Source: Constrictibacter sp. MBR-5
GTDB taxonomy: Bacteria; Pseudomonadota; Alphaproteobacteria; JAJUGE01
NCBI RefSeq assembly: GCF_040549485.1
Contig: NZ_JBEPTK010000005.1
Location: 1-64,000 of the forward strand
Direction: 5' to 3'
DNA length: 64,000 nt
Below the pieces are notes generated by a model. That model was given only the letters and a program-made list of their open reading frames with translations, searched no databases and was not told where the DNA came from. Each line of letters begins with the position of its first letter. Within the stretch, counting starts at the first letter, position 1. The position numbers were made by a program, and so were the translations under genes. Of the stretch, positions 7,596 through 17,403 are shown piece after piece.

Positions 7596-9767
7596 ATGAT
7601 GATCCTGCGCTCGATCCGCCGCGGCATCGCGGCCCTCGCATGTCTCGCGGCAGTGGGTGCAGCAGGCGCCCAGGCGGCGGAATCGCCGCCGAGCATCACC
7701 GACCTGACCGAAGCCCGTCTGATTACCGAGGGCACTGCCGTTCCCGGCGGAACCGTTTGGGCCGCCCTGCTGCTCGACCATGCCCCGAAGTGGCATTCCT
7801 ACTGGCGCAACCCGGGCGATTCGGGGCTTCCCACCACGATCGAATGGACGCTGCCGCAGGGATGGTCGGCAGGGGAGATCGTCTGGCCAGCGCCGCACCG
7901 CATTCCGACGGGGCCGTTCGTCAACTACGGGTTCGACGGCGAGGTCCTGCTTCCGGTGCCGCTTCGCGTGCCGGCCGACGCCGTGCCCGGAAGCACGGCG
8001 CGGGTCGAGGCCTCCGCCCAGTGGCTCGTCTGCGCCGACATCTGCATCCCTGAAGAAGCGAAGCTCGCGCTGGACGTGACCGTCTCCGGTCCGCCAGCAG
8101 CCACCGATGGCGCCTGGGCCGGTCGCTTTGTCGAGGCGCGCCAGCACGCGCCGAAACCGAGCCCCTGGTCGGCCGTAGTGGATGGCAGTGCCGACACGCT
8201 GCTGCTCCGCATCGACGCCGCCGGTCTCGATCGTGACCGCCTCGGCGACATCGCCTTCTTTCCGTACGACCCCGACGCGGTGGAGCACGCGGGCGAGCAA
8301 CGGGTTTCGATCGACGCCGACGGGCTGACCCTTTCGATCCCGAGGGGCATCGACAAGGGCAAGCCGATAGCGCCCATCGATGGCGTGCTGGTGGTTGAGG
8401 AGAGGCTGGGCTCGAATACCGTTCGGCAGGCCTTCCTGGTCGAGGCGTCGGTTGGAACCGTCGCGCCGCCGCCGGCATCCGTTGCTGGCGCAGTAATCGG
8501 GGGCCTGACGTCCGGATCGATCGGATTGGCTCAGGCGGGACTGCTGGCGTTGGCCGGAGGCCTGCTGCTTAACCTGATGCCGTGCGTCTTTCCCGTGCTG
8601 TTCATCAAGGCGCTGGGGGTCGCCCGTCTCGGTGCAGGGCATCGTCGTGAGGTGCGGCTGCACGGACTGGCCTACACGGCGGGCGTGCTGGCTACCTTCG
8701 GTCTCCTGGCTGGCGGGCTCGTCGCACTGCAGCAGAGCGGCGCAGTGATCGGATGGGGCTTCCAACTCCAGCATCCGGCCGTGATCCTACTGCTCGCGTA
8801 TCTGATGGTGGTGATCGGCCTGAATCTGGCCGGTGTGTTCAGTGTCGCCGGCGGAGCGAATCTCGGCGCGGGTCTCGCCGCGCGGCAGGGGCATGCCGGT
8901 GCCTTCTTCACCGGGGCCCTGGCGGTGATCGTCGCGACGCCGTGCACCGCACCCTTCATGAGCGTGGCGCTCGGGTTCGCCGTGACGCAGCCGCCGCCCG
9001 TGGCGATCGGGATCTTCCTGGCGCTCGGGCTGGGCATGGCATTGCCCTTCCTGCTGCTCAGCCTGTTCCCTGGTGTCGCCCGGTTCCTGCCCAAGCCGGG
9101 TGCCTGGATGGAAGCGTTCAAGCAGTTCCTCGCCTTCCCGATGTTCGCCACGGCCGCTTGGCTCGTGTGGGTATTGGCCCAACAGGCGGGCCCGACCGGC
9201 GTCATCGCGGCACTGGGTGGTATGATCCTCATCGCCTTCGGCGCCTGGTTGTGGAATCTCGCGCCGCGCGGAGCAGGCCGGATCGTCTCGCGCGCCGTCG
9301 GCGTCGTCGCCTTCGTGCTGGCGCTGCTCCTCGTGCGGTTTCCCGCCGAGGCTCCGGCACAGGCGGATGCCGTCATCCGTTCGGACGGGGCGGTCGCCTG
9401 GGAGCGGTTCGACCCCGCGCGGATCGGCAGCCTGCGCGCCGACGGCAAGGCCGTACTGGTAAACCTGACCGCGGCCTGGTGCATCACCTGCCAGGTCAAC
9501 GAACGCTTAGCCTTGTCCTCCGCCGCCGTCGGTGCGGCGCTCGCCGATGGCGGGATCGTCCCCCTCAAGGGCGACTGGACGAACGGCGACCCGGTCATCA
9601 CGCGCTATCTCGCGGAATTCGGTCGGAATGGCGTGCCCTTGTACGTCCTCTACCCGGCCGATCGCGGCGGAACCCCGATGGTCCTGCCGCAGCTTCTGAC
9701 TGAGGCGATCGTCCTGGACGCGATCGTCGGTCTCACCGCCACCACCGATGGGGACGCACGGACATGA
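7596..9767 (+). CDS. DsbD-family thiol:disulfide interchange protein
   Basis: The protein (about 723 residues) is built like DsbD/ScsB. It has a signal peptide, then a periplasmic DsbD-N domain with Cys-x3-Cys (CADIC), then about eight membrane spans. These carry the paired transmembrane cysteines of the CcdA type (NLMPCVFPVL and VATPCTAPFM). A C-terminal thioredoxin domain has active site WCITC. It would move electrons from cytoplasmic thioredoxin to periplasmic partners. The open frame begins with GTG at 7551, but the ATG pair at 7596/7599 fits the signal peptide better and follows AGGTGA. Its stop overlaps the next gene by four bases (ATGA). Confidence 0.88.
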   Translation: MMILRSIRRGIAALACLAAVGAAGAQAAESPPSITDLTEARLITEGTAVPGGTVWAALLLDHAPKWHSYWRNPGDSGLPTTIEWTLPQGWSAGEIVWPAPHRIPTGPFVNYGFDGEVLLPVPLRVPADAVPGSTARVEASAQWLVCADICIPEEAKLALDVTVSGPPAATDGAWAGRFVEARQHAPKPSPWSAVVDGSADTLLLRIDAAGLDRDRLGDIAFFPYDPDAVEHAGEQRVSIDADGLTLSIPRGIDKGKPIAPIDGVLVVEERLGSNTVRQAFLVEASVGTVAPPPASVAGAVIGGLTSGSIGLAQAGLLALAGGLLLNLMPCVFPVLFIKALGVARLGAGHRREVRLHGLAYTAGVLATFGLLAGGLVALQQSGAVIGWGFQLQHPAVILLLAYLMVVIGLNLAGVFSVAGGANLGAGLAARQGHAGAFFTGALAVIVATPCTAPFMSVALGFAVTQPPPVAIGIFLALGLGMALPFLLLSLFPGVARFLPKPGAWMEAFKQFLAFPMFATAAWLVWVLAQQAGPTGVIAALGGMILIAFGAWLWNLAPRGAGRIVSRAVGVVAFVLALLLVRFPAEAPAQADAVIRSDGAVAWERFDPARIGSLRADGKAVLVNLTAAWCITCQVNERLALSSAAVGAALADGGIVPLKGDWTNGDPVITRYLAEFGRNGVPLYVLYPADRGGTPMVLPQLLTEAIVLDAIVGLTATTDGDART

Positions 9768-10396
9768 AGCGACAGAGTCATTTCCTTGGGTTTATGTGTG
9801 CCGCCGGGCTCGCTGCGCAGTTCGCGCTCGCGGGTACCGCCGCGGCCGGCACTGCCGCCGTCGGCGAGCCGGCACCGGACTTCCAGGCGGTCGACACTAA
9901 CGGCAAGCCGGTGAAGCTCTCCGACTATCGGGGCAAGACCGTCGTGCTGGAGTGGACCAACCACGAGTGCCCGTTCGTCCGGAAGCACTACAATGCCGAC
10001 AACATGCAGGGCCTGCAGAAGACGACGACCGGCGACGGTGCCGTCTGGCTGACGATCGTGTCGTCCGCGGAAGGTGAGCAGGGTTACGTGACACCGGTCG
10101 AGGCGAACAAGATCATCGACGAGGAAAAGGCCGCACCGACCGCCAAAATCCTCGATCCGAAGGGCGACATCGGCCGCGCCTACGGTGCTCAGGTGACGCC
10201 GCACATGTACGTCGTCGACGCACAGGGCAACCTCGCCTACGCTGGCGCGATCGACGACAAGCCGTCGACCAAAGTGGCCGACGTCAAGACCGCGCGGCCG
10301 TACCTCAAGGAAGCCTATACGGCCGTCACCAAGGGCGAGACGCCCGATCCGTCCCTGACCCGTGCCTACGGCTGCACGATCAAGTACGCCAGCTGA
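9764..10396 (+). CDS. Periplasmic thioredoxin-fold (redoxin) protein
   Basis: The 210-residue protein has a signal peptide (first ~29 residues, ending near AAAG) and an AhpC/TSA-type redoxin domain: GEPAPDFQAVDTNGKPVKLS, VLEWTNHECPFVRKHY and TPHMYVVDAQG. The active site has a single cysteine in ECPFV instead of CxxC, the pattern of a peroxiredoxin-like subfamily. A second cysteine near the C terminus (YGCTIKY) could act as resolving cysteine. Coupling by an ATGA overlap to the DsbD-like gene makes it the likely periplasmic partner reduced by that protein. Targets are unknown. Confidence 0.85.
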   Translation: MKRQSHFLGFMCAAGLAAQFALAGTAAAGTAAVGEPAPDFQAVDTNGKPVKLSDYRGKTVVLEWTNHECPFVRKHYNADNMQGLQKTTTGDGAVWLTIVSSAEGEQGYVTPVEANKIIDEEKAAPTAKILDPKGDIGRAYGAQVTPHMYVVDAQGNLAYAGAIDDKPSTKVADVKTARPYLKEAYTAVTKGETPDPSLTRAYGCTIKYAS

Positions 10397-10400
10397 CCGT

Positions 10401-10432
10401 TATGCGGCGCGGCGGCTTAGCCGCGCCGCATA
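10401..10432. terminator. Bidirectional stem-loop between convergent genes
   Basis: A perfect 13-bp inverted repeat (10401-10413 and 10420-10432, arms TATGCGGCGCGGC and its complement) encloses a six-base loop. It sits four bases after the redoxin gene stop and 21 bases from the treY stop on the other strand, so it can serve both operons. There is no clear U-tract. Confidence 0.7.
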
Positions 10433-10453
10433 CTGTGGTCTTGGCTGCCGCAC

Positions 10454-13351
10454 TCACGGTTGCCCGGGTACCTGCCAACTGAGGAGTGCCACCGGTAAGG
10501 TGTCGAGCAGCGTGTCGAGCTTGATGAAGCCGTCCCGTTCGATCGGCACCTTTTTGGTGGAGAAGGCGTCCGTCACCACTGCACCGTCCGGGAGGCCTTG
10601 CAGGGGAAGCCGCATCCCTTCGAAGGCGGCGGCAGAGACGGTCATCGATCCCTCGTCGCTCATGAACGTACTGCACAGACGCGGCACCAGCACGAGCATC
10701 CCGCTGCCGTCGGCGAGGTTTCGCCGGAACGCGACGATCCTCGCGCTTTCGCCGCCTTCGGCCTCGACGCCCGAATAGTCGCCGGCGGCGAACAGCTGCG
10801 GTGAGGTTGCCCGCAGCTGCAGGATCCGGGCGATGACGAACTGCTTGATGCGGCCGTCGCGCCATTCCCGAAGAAGCGGCGCAGGGTCCCGCACACGCGC
10901 CGCCGCCTTCAGGGCGTCGAAACGTGCGACATAGTCGACCGGGCGCCGATTGTCCGGGTCGACGAGACTGAGATCCCAGTATTCGGTGCCTTGGTAGACG
11001 TCCGGGACGCCCGGAGCGGTCAGCTTCAGGACGGTCTGACTCAGCCCGTTCAGCGCCCCCGCCGCTGCGATCCCCTGGTGAAAGGCTGCAAAGTCCGCCA
11101 GGAAGGTGCCGCTGCGCTCCCGGTCGAGCGCGGCACGCACGAAATTCTCCAGGCCGTCCTCATAGTCGACCTTGGGAGCCGTCCAGTTCGTGCGTGCCTT
11201 CGCCTCTCGCACGGCCTTGATCATGTAGGCAACCACGCGATCAGGCAGATCGGCCATGTCTTGCTCGGCCAGCGGCCAGACACCGACGAGCGCCTGATAG
11301 AACAGGTACTCGTCGTTGCGGCCGGGGGCCGGTCGGCCGTCGACATCGCGGACCTTGAGCCGGTTGAGCCGGTGCCAGCGCCGGACTGCGCGGCCCCAAG
11401 CCTCCGGCATCTCGCTGAGGACGTTCAGTCGCGCCCGCACGTCCTCGCCGCGCTTATGGTCATGCGTGGCGGTCGCCAGCATCGAGAAGGGGTGGTTCTT
11501 CAGGCGGTCGGCGTTGAGATAGTGAAATGCCGAGGGGGACACGCCAAAACGCTCAGGTTCGCCGCCGACCTCGTTGAGCGAAATGAACCGGTTGAACCGG
11601 TAGAGCGCCGTGTCCTCGAAGGCCTTCGCCATCACCGGGCCGGTGAGCTGCTGGAACTTCATCGCGGCATGGATGACGTCCGCTCGGCGATAGGGACGGC
11701 CGGGCTCGCGCTTGAGGTCGGTCGCGACCAGGGCGGCGACGAAATCGAAGATCGACAGGTCGTCGGCTGTCGAATCGCGGCGCGCCTGGGTCATCGCCCA
11801 GTTGAGATAGTGCCGGTCGCGTTCGTCGACGCCGTCGCCTGTCACGTAGGTGCGGTAGACCGGAAAATGCGCGATCAGTTCGGTCAGCGCATCGCGCACT
11901 CCCTGCCGCGTGAAGTCGCGCGTCGTCAGGCTCTGCCGGGCGATGCGGTAGACCATATCGGTCAGGACGTTCAGTTCGCTGGACAGGTTGTTGCGCAGGA
12001 TCTGCCGCTTTGCGGCAATCACCATCTCGGGGAAGTCGGACGGGCGGCCCAGGAACCGCTCGTAGATCTCGGTCAGCGGCTCCATGGCGGACTGGTCGAC
12101 GAAGACGCCGTTGACCAGGTTCATGAACTCGTAGCCGGTGGTGCCGTCGACCGGCCATTCGGGCCGGAGGTGCTCGTGCGGCGCCAGGATCTTCTCGACA
12201 AGGAGGTAGATCGGGTGTCGCGGCTGCTGCCCCTGGCCCGCGGCGGTGGCCTCGCGCGGCGGCACGAGATAGGCGGCCCGATCCTGCAGGCGGCGGCAGT
12301 ACTCCAGCGGGTCGTACAGTCCGTCGATATGGTCGAGACGGATGCCCTGGAGCTTGCCCTCGGCGATGAGCTGGAAGATGAGCCGGTGGCTGATCTCGAA
12401 CAGTTCCGGGTTTTCAATCGCAAGTCCGGCGAGATCGTTGATGTCGAAGAAGCGCCGGTAGTTGATGTCGTTCGACGCCACGCGCCAATAGGCTATGTGA
12501 TAGGCCTGTCGCTCCAGCAGGGCATGCAGGTCGCGGAAGCTGGCCGGATCTCCGGGCGTGCCGTCCAGCCGGTCGACCACGCGGTCGATCGCCGCCGCGA
12601 TGTCACCATCGGATTTCGCCAGGGCCGCCAAGCCATAGCGCAGCGCATCAGCTTCGCGGCGGAGCATGGCCGCCTGCCGGGCACCGCGCGGCTTCGCCGT
12701 CAGTCGAGCGAAACCGGCCACCAGCGGAGCGAGCGCCTTGCCGGCGCCCTCCGTTTCGGCCTGGACGGCGCGCAGGATGCGGGGATAGTCGCGGACGGCG
12801 ATGGGGAAGCGGTGTTCGAAATACCAGACGCTGAACGAGCCGTTGTCGCGGTCGAAGCGCAGCACCAGTTCGCCGCGTTCGAGCACGTTGCCATAGTGAT
12901 CCCCGAGCAGGGGCAGCAGCACCTTGCCGCGGAGATGTTCGACCGTGGGCGACCAGTTTATGTCGAAGAAGCCGGCATAGGGGCTCGACTGGCCCCATTC
13001 GAGAACGTCGAGCCACCAGGGATTGTCCGAACTGCCGATGCCCATGTGGTTCGGAACGAAGTCGAGGATGAGCCCCATCCGATGGGCGTGGAGCGCCGCC
13101 ACCATCCGTTCGAACCCCGCAGCATCGCCGACCTCCGGGTTGAAGCGGTTGTGGTCGACGATGTCGTAGCCGTGGCTCGATCCAGGTCGTGCCGCCAGGA
13201 AGGGTGAAGCATAGACATGGCTGATCCCGAGACTGGCAAGGTAGGGCACGAGTGCCGTGGCGTCGTCGAAGCCGAACTCCTTGCGAAACTGGAGCCGATA
13301 GGTGGCCCGTGGCAGCGGCGGCGGGCCCGGCGGCGTCTTCTCCTCGGCCAC
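10454..13351 (-). CDS. treY: Malto-oligosyltrehalose synthase
   Basis: The 965-residue GH13 enzyme is of typical TreY length. It isomerises the reducing-end alpha-1,4 bond of malto-oligosaccharides to the alpha,alpha-1,1 bond of trehalose. Visible motifs include ATYRLQFRKEFGFDDA at the N terminus, LDFVPNHMGI (barrel strand 3), IRLDHIDGLYDP with the nucleophile Asp, YLLVEKILAPHE with the acid/base Glu, and ATHDHKRGEDVRARLNVLSE. The start is GTG at 13351 with GGGAGA six bases before it. It is the last gene of the trehalose-glucan array and feeds TreZ. The stop is followed by the bidirectional hairpin. Confidence 0.95.
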   Translation of the reverse strand: MAEEKTPPGPPPLPRATYRLQFRKEFGFDDATALVPYLASLGISHVYASPFLAARPGSSHGYDIVDHNRFNPEVGDAAGFERMVAALHAHRMGLILDFVPNHMGIGSSDNPWWLDVLEWGQSSPYAGFFDINWSPTVEHLRGKVLLPLLGDHYGNVLERGELVLRFDRDNGSFSVWYFEHRFPIAVRDYPRILRAVQAETEGAGKALAPLVAGFARLTAKPRGARQAAMLRREADALRYGLAALAKSDGDIAAAIDRVVDRLDGTPGDPASFRDLHALLERQAYHIAYWRVASNDINYRRFFDINDLAGLAIENPELFEISHRLIFQLIAEGKLQGIRLDHIDGLYDPLEYCRRLQDRAAYLVPPREATAAGQGQQPRHPIYLLVEKILAPHEHLRPEWPVDGTTGYEFMNLVNGVFVDQSAMEPLTEIYERFLGRPSDFPEMVIAAKRQILRNNLSSELNVLTDMVYRIARQSLTTRDFTRQGVRDALTELIAHFPVYRTYVTGDGVDERDRHYLNWAMTQARRDSTADDLSIFDFVAALVATDLKREPGRPYRRADVIHAAMKFQQLTGPVMAKAFEDTALYRFNRFISLNEVGGEPERFGVSPSAFHYLNADRLKNHPFSMLATATHDHKRGEDVRARLNVLSEMPEAWGRAVRRWHRLNRLKVRDVDGRPAPGRNDEYLFYQALVGVWPLAEQDMADLPDRVVAYMIKAVREAKARTNWTAPKVDYEDGLENFVRAALDRERSGTFLADFAAFHQGIAAAGALNGLSQTVLKLTAPGVPDVYQGTEYWDLSLVDPDNRRPVDYVARFDALKAAARVRDPAPLLREWRDGRIKQFVIARILQLRATSPQLFAAGDYSGVEAEGGESARIVAFRRNLADGSGMLVLVPRLCSTFMSDEGSMTVSAAAFEGMRLPLQGLPDGAVVTDAFSTKKVPIERDGFIKLDTLLDTLPVALLSWQVPGQP

Positions 13352-13371
13352 TATGTCTCTCCCTCCGGCGG

Positions 13372-15534
13372 TCAGCGACGTCGCTCTTCGTTGAGTGCCG
13401 CGATGATCCGCCCGGCATGCGGATGGCTGAACAGCTCGCCGACGGTGCAGGGGAGGCGGCGCTGCCAGTTCGGATGCTCGCTGCTCGTCCCGGGCAGGTT
13501 CGCCTGCTCATCGAGATCCAGGAGATCCTCCAGCTGCACCATCAGCAGACGAGACGGGGTGCGCGCGATGAAGCGGTGGACGGCCTCGGCCAGTCCGGGT
13601 GTCGGCTGGTCCGCCGCATCGTCCCCCGGGTCGAGTCCGGCATCGCGCAGCGCCGCGATCGTCGATTGCCGCGTCCGCCTGCGATCGGCGTGGCTGCTGT
13701 CGACCCATTCCGGCGTGATCCCTTCGACCACGCGGCCGCGCCAGTCGATGTCGCGACCGACCCATTGCCCGCGCACTGTCGGCATATCGTGGGTCGCGAC
13801 CGCCACCAACGCACGCTCGGGATACTGTGAGGGTTGCTTCAAGCCACCGTCATCGTTCCGCTCGAAGCTCATGATCCGGTAGGACAGCACGCCGAACCGC
13901 TGGAGCGTTTCGGGGAAACCGGCGGGCAGCGTACCGAGGTCCTCGCCGATCACGATGCAGCTGTGCCGGCGCGACTCGAGCGCCACGATCCGGATCAGGT
14001 CTTCGAACGGATACTGGACGTAGGCGCCGTCGCGTCCGGTCTTGCCGGGCGGGATCCAAAAGAGACGAGTCAGTGCCATAACATGGTCGATGCGCAGCGC
14101 GCCCGCATGCCGCATGTTCGCGCGGAGTGCATGGATGAACGGAACGTACGCCGTCTTTCGCAATCCCTGTGGAGAGAGCGGACTAAGACCCCAGTTCTGA
14201 CCCATTGGGCCGAGATCGTCGGGCGGCGCCCCGACGCTCGCTCCCGCCAGCACGACCTGCGGCCAACTCCAGGCCATGCTGCCGCCGCCGTCCGAGGCGA
14301 CGGCGAGGTCGCGATAGACCCCGATCGGCATGCCCGCCTCGCGCGCACGTCGATGGGAAACGCAGAGCTGCAGGTCGGCGATCCACTGCAGCCAAGCGAA
14401 GAAGTCGACGCGCTCGGCGTGTTCCGCGGCGAAGGCCGCCACTTCCGCGCTCTCGCAGTCGCGATAGGGTTCCGGCCAGGTCCGCCAGGACCATAGATGC
14501 ATATCGGTCCCGAAGAAGTGCGCATGGAGCGCCTCGAAGATCGCATGGCGCTCGAGGCTGTCCCCCCAGCCCTCACGAAAAGTGGCGAATGCGCGTTTCC
14601 TGTCGGGCGATGCTGCTTCGACGAACCGCCTGTGGAGCGCTTCGAGTACAGGCAGCTTCGCTGCGGAGACCGATGCGTAGTCGACGAGGTCCGCGGCGCG
14701 CGCCGTCTCGAGTGCCCGGCACACCTGTTCACTCGCCATCAATTCCCTGGCCAGCGGGCAGTCCGCGAACTCGGGTACCGCAGTGACGTCGATGTTCAGA
14801 TGGTTCAGGAAGATCCGGGAGGAGGGAGAGTAGGGGCTGAAATGGTGTGGATCGGCGGCGAAGCCTGCGTGCACGGGGTTGATGCCGATCGCGGCCGCAC
14901 CCTTTCCCGCGCCCTCTGCAGCCAGGTCACCGAGATCGCCATAGTCGCCGATGCCCCAGTTGCGGTCGCTGCGGAGGCCGTAGAGTTGGGCGGCTATACC
15001 CCACACGCGTGCATCGCCGACAGCATCCTCGATCCCGTAGCAGGTGTCCGGCGTGACGATGAGTGTGGACGTGTCTCGCTCGCCATCCGGGCCGGTGACG
15101 TCCAGGGAATGGTAGCCGATCGGGAAGGGGCCGGCGTCGAGTTCCAGAGCCCGCAGAGCCCTCGGGCCGGTCGGGGAAGTGCGACGGTCCGTCACCTGCG
15201 GCGCAGTCGTGCCCTCCCATCTCTCTCCGGTCTCGGCAACCATGGTCCAGCGCAGCTCACCGCCGTCGCGCTCAGCGCACCACACGGGCACCGAACAGCG
15301 GCCGCTGGTACTGCAGACGATGACCGGCGGCAGCATCCGGGCGCACTCGGCCTCCTCCAGCGCACGGAGACTCGCTTCGGCCGCCTCCTCGTTGTCCGCT
15401 ACGACTCCCATGGTGCGCAGGAGGGCGCGCTTAGTCCCGGCCGACGCGGCGTGCGCGGCACCCCAGATGTCGTGATAGGAGGCGACGATGCCGTAGCGCT
15501 CCGCCAGGCGGTCGAGTGCGTCGGCACCGCTCAT
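13372..15534 (-). CDS. malQ: 4-alpha-glucanotransferase
   Basis: The 720-residue GH77 amylomaltase disproportionates malto-oligosaccharides by transferring glucan segments, supplying substrates for TreY and recycling short chains. Diagnostic segments are NWGIGDYGDLGDL, ALRIDHVMALTRLFWIPPG (nucleophile Asp), VIGEDLGTLPAGF (acid/base Glu) and VAVATHDMPTVRGQW. The start at 15534 overlaps the treZ stop by four bases (ATGA). An open frame reaching 15561 adds nine residues inside treZ and is not preferred. The N-terminal ~130 residues are the beta-rich domain common in long bacterial MalQ proteins. Confidence 0.94.
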   Translation of the reverse strand: MSGADALDRLAERYGIVASYHDIWGAAHAASAGTKRALLRTMGVVADNEEAAEASLRALEEAECARMLPPVIVCSTSGRCSVPVWCAERDGGELRWTMVAETGERWEGTTAPQVTDRRTSPTGPRALRALELDAGPFPIGYHSLDVTGPDGERDTSTLIVTPDTCYGIEDAVGDARVWGIAAQLYGLRSDRNWGIGDYGDLGDLAAEGAGKGAAAIGINPVHAGFAADPHHFSPYSPSSRIFLNHLNIDVTAVPEFADCPLARELMASEQVCRALETARAADLVDYASVSAAKLPVLEALHRRFVEAASPDRKRAFATFREGWGDSLERHAIFEALHAHFFGTDMHLWSWRTWPEPYRDCESAEVAAFAAEHAERVDFFAWLQWIADLQLCVSHRRAREAGMPIGVYRDLAVASDGGGSMAWSWPQVVLAGASVGAPPDDLGPMGQNWGLSPLSPQGLRKTAYVPFIHALRANMRHAGALRIDHVMALTRLFWIPPGKTGRDGAYVQYPFEDLIRIVALESRRHSCIVIGEDLGTLPAGFPETLQRFGVLSYRIMSFERNDDGGLKQPSQYPERALVAVATHDMPTVRGQWVGRDIDWRGRVVEGITPEWVDSSHADRRRTRQSTIAALRDAGLDPGDDAADQPTPGLAEAVHRFIARTPSRLLMVQLEDLLDLDEQANLPGTSSEHPNWQRRLPCTVGELFSHPHAGRIIAALNEERRR

Positions 15535-17375
15535 CGCCGCACCATCCACGCCACGCTCCATGGGGCGACCGGTCGTCCGCCGGATAAGGCGTCCGCTGTG
15601 CCCGGCCTGCTCTCGTATAGGAGCTCACCGGGATCGTCCGCCGGACTGCTCCGGCTCCATTCATCAGGACTCAGGTTCGCCGTGAGCGTCAGCGCGCCGC
15701 CCGGCAGCCGCCACGACACCTGCAGTCCGTTCATTCCCTCGACCGAAAAGCTGCCGCCGCCTTGACCGTCGGCGTTTGCGCCTCGCAGCAGGGGAACGAT
15801 GCGATCCCGCCGCAGCCGCAGGAGTTCCTTGACGTGGGCGAGCCGACCATCGTGCGGATCGGTGGCTCGCTCGTCCCAGTCGAGCTTCGAAGTCGCGAAC
15901 GTGCTCGGATCGTTCGGGTCGGGAATATGGGCCCGAGCAACCGGATCGGCGAACTGTGGAAAGCGTGCGAATTCCCGGCGACGTCCTTCGCGCACGGCGT
16001 CGGCGAGTTCGTCATGGAAATCCGTGAAGAAGAGGAACGGTCGGCGCGAGCCCCACTCCTCGCCCATGAAGATCAGCGGTATCTGCGGCGCCAGCAGGTA
16101 GATCGACGTCAGTGCATGCAGTTCTGCGGTGCCGGCCAGCATGTCGATGCGCTCGCCGAAGGCGCGGTTGCCGACCTGATCGTGATTCTGGATGAAGGCG
16201 ACGAACGACGTCGGCGGAAGGTGGCCGCTCGGCTCGCCGCGGATCTCGCCGTGCCGGTATGCGGACGGATCGCCCTGATAGACGAAACCGGTCGCCAGCG
16301 CCTTTCCCAGGCGCTCGACCGCATGATCCGCATAGTCGGCGTAGTATCCGCCGGCTTCGCCGCTCGCGAGGTGCTGGTAGACGTGGTGGATGTCGTCGTC
16401 CCACTGCGCATCGTAATATTTCGGCCGGCCCGCAGACCTCTCCAGAAGAGCCGCCTGATTGCGGTCGTTTTCCAGGACCAGATGCACGTGACGCCCCGGC
16501 TCCTCGGCCGTCAGCCTGGAGCGGACGGTGGCGGCGAGTTCTTCGAGAAGGTGTTCGGCGCTGGCATCGCGGATCTGATCGACGGCGTCGAAGCGCAGAC
16601 CGTCGAAGCGATACTCCCGCAACCAGTACAGGGCGTTCTCGATGACGAAATCGCGGACCGGCCGCGCGGCGTAGTTGACGGCGCTCCCCCAGGGGGTGTG
16701 GACGTCGGGGTCGAAGAAGCCCGCCGCATAGGCGTTGAGGTAGTTTCCGTCAGGTCCGAAGTGATTGTAGACGACGTCGAGAAAGATCGTCAGGCCGCGG
16801 GCGTGGGCTTCGTCTACGAGCCGCTTCAGATCGTCCGGCGTGCCGTAGACGGCGTCGGGCGCGAAGTGAAGCACGCCGTCGTAGCCCCAGTTGCGCGTCC
16901 CGGGAAAATCGGAGATCGGCATCAGTTCAACGGCCGTGACGCCGAGGTCCACTAGGTGGTCGAGACGCTGTCGAACGCCTTCGAAGGTTCCTTCCGCGGA
17001 GAAGGTGCCCACGTGCAGTTCGTATAGGACCGTCTCTTCCCAGGGCCGCCCCTGCCAGTCGCGGGTGGACCAGACATAGGATCCGGGGTCGACGACCATG
17101 CTTGGGCCATGGACATCCTCGGCTTGCCGGCGGGATGCCGGGTCGGGTACGCGCAGGCCGTCCGGGAGAACGAAGGAATAGCGGCTTCCGGTTGGGGCGG
17201 CGTCGCTCTTGGCCTCGAACCAGCCGTCGGCGAGTTGTGTCATCGCGATCGGCGCTCTCCCGTCGATCTCGATGCCGATCTTCTCGACGGAGGGTGCCCA
17301 TAGCCGAAAGCGGGTGCCGCCGTCGGCGCCGACATGCGCGCCGAACCTCATGTCGTGGATGAACCGGTTCTGCAT
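15531..17375 (-). CDS. treZ: Malto-oligosyltrehalose trehalohydrolase
   Basis: The 614-residue GH13 enzyme releases trehalose from the maltooligosyl-trehalose made by TreY. It has an N-terminal beta-sandwich (RFRLWAPSVEKIGIEIDG) and the TreZ-type barrel with YELHVGTFSAEGTFEGV, ELMPISDFPGTRNWGYDGV, FDAVDQIRD (nucleophile), HLVLENDRNQ (acid/base Glu) and FIQNHDQVGNRA. The ATG at 17375 follows GGAG by five bases. A GTG at 17390 or a longer frame to 17486, which overlaps glgX, are less likely. It is 28 bases downstream of glgX and coupled by ATGA to malQ. Confidence 0.95.
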   Translation of the reverse strand: MQNRFIHDMRFGAHVGADGGTRFRLWAPSVEKIGIEIDGRAPIAMTQLADGWFEAKSDAAPTGSRYSFVLPDGLRVPDPASRRQAEDVHGPSMVVDPGSYVWSTRDWQGRPWEETVLYELHVGTFSAEGTFEGVRQRLDHLVDLGVTAVELMPISDFPGTRNWGYDGVLHFAPDAVYGTPDDLKRLVDEAHARGLTIFLDVVYNHFGPDGNYLNAYAAGFFDPDVHTPWGSAVNYAARPVRDFVIENALYWLREYRFDGLRFDAVDQIRDASAEHLLEELAATVRSRLTAEEPGRHVHLVLENDRNQAALLERSAGRPKYYDAQWDDDIHHVYQHLASGEAGGYYADYADHAVERLGKALATGFVYQGDPSAYRHGEIRGEPSGHLPPTSFVAFIQNHDQVGNRAFGERIDMLAGTAELHALTSIYLLAPQIPLIFMGEEWGSRRPFLFFTDFHDELADAVREGRRREFARFPQFADPVARAHIPDPNDPSTFATSKLDWDERATDPHDGRLAHVKELLRLRRDRIVPLLRGANADGQGGGSFSVEGMNGLQVSWRLPGGALTLTANLSPDEWSRSSPADDPGELLYESRPGTADALSGGRPVAPWSVAWMVRR

Positions 17376-17403
17376 CTGTGGCTCCGTCACGCTCGCTCTT
17401 CGG

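Noticed and set aside
10991-13207. Long rightward open frame of 738 codons across treY
   Set aside because: It is the antisense shadow of a gene with clear TreY motifs; high GC keeps the opposite frame open. No family motif or ribosome binding site.
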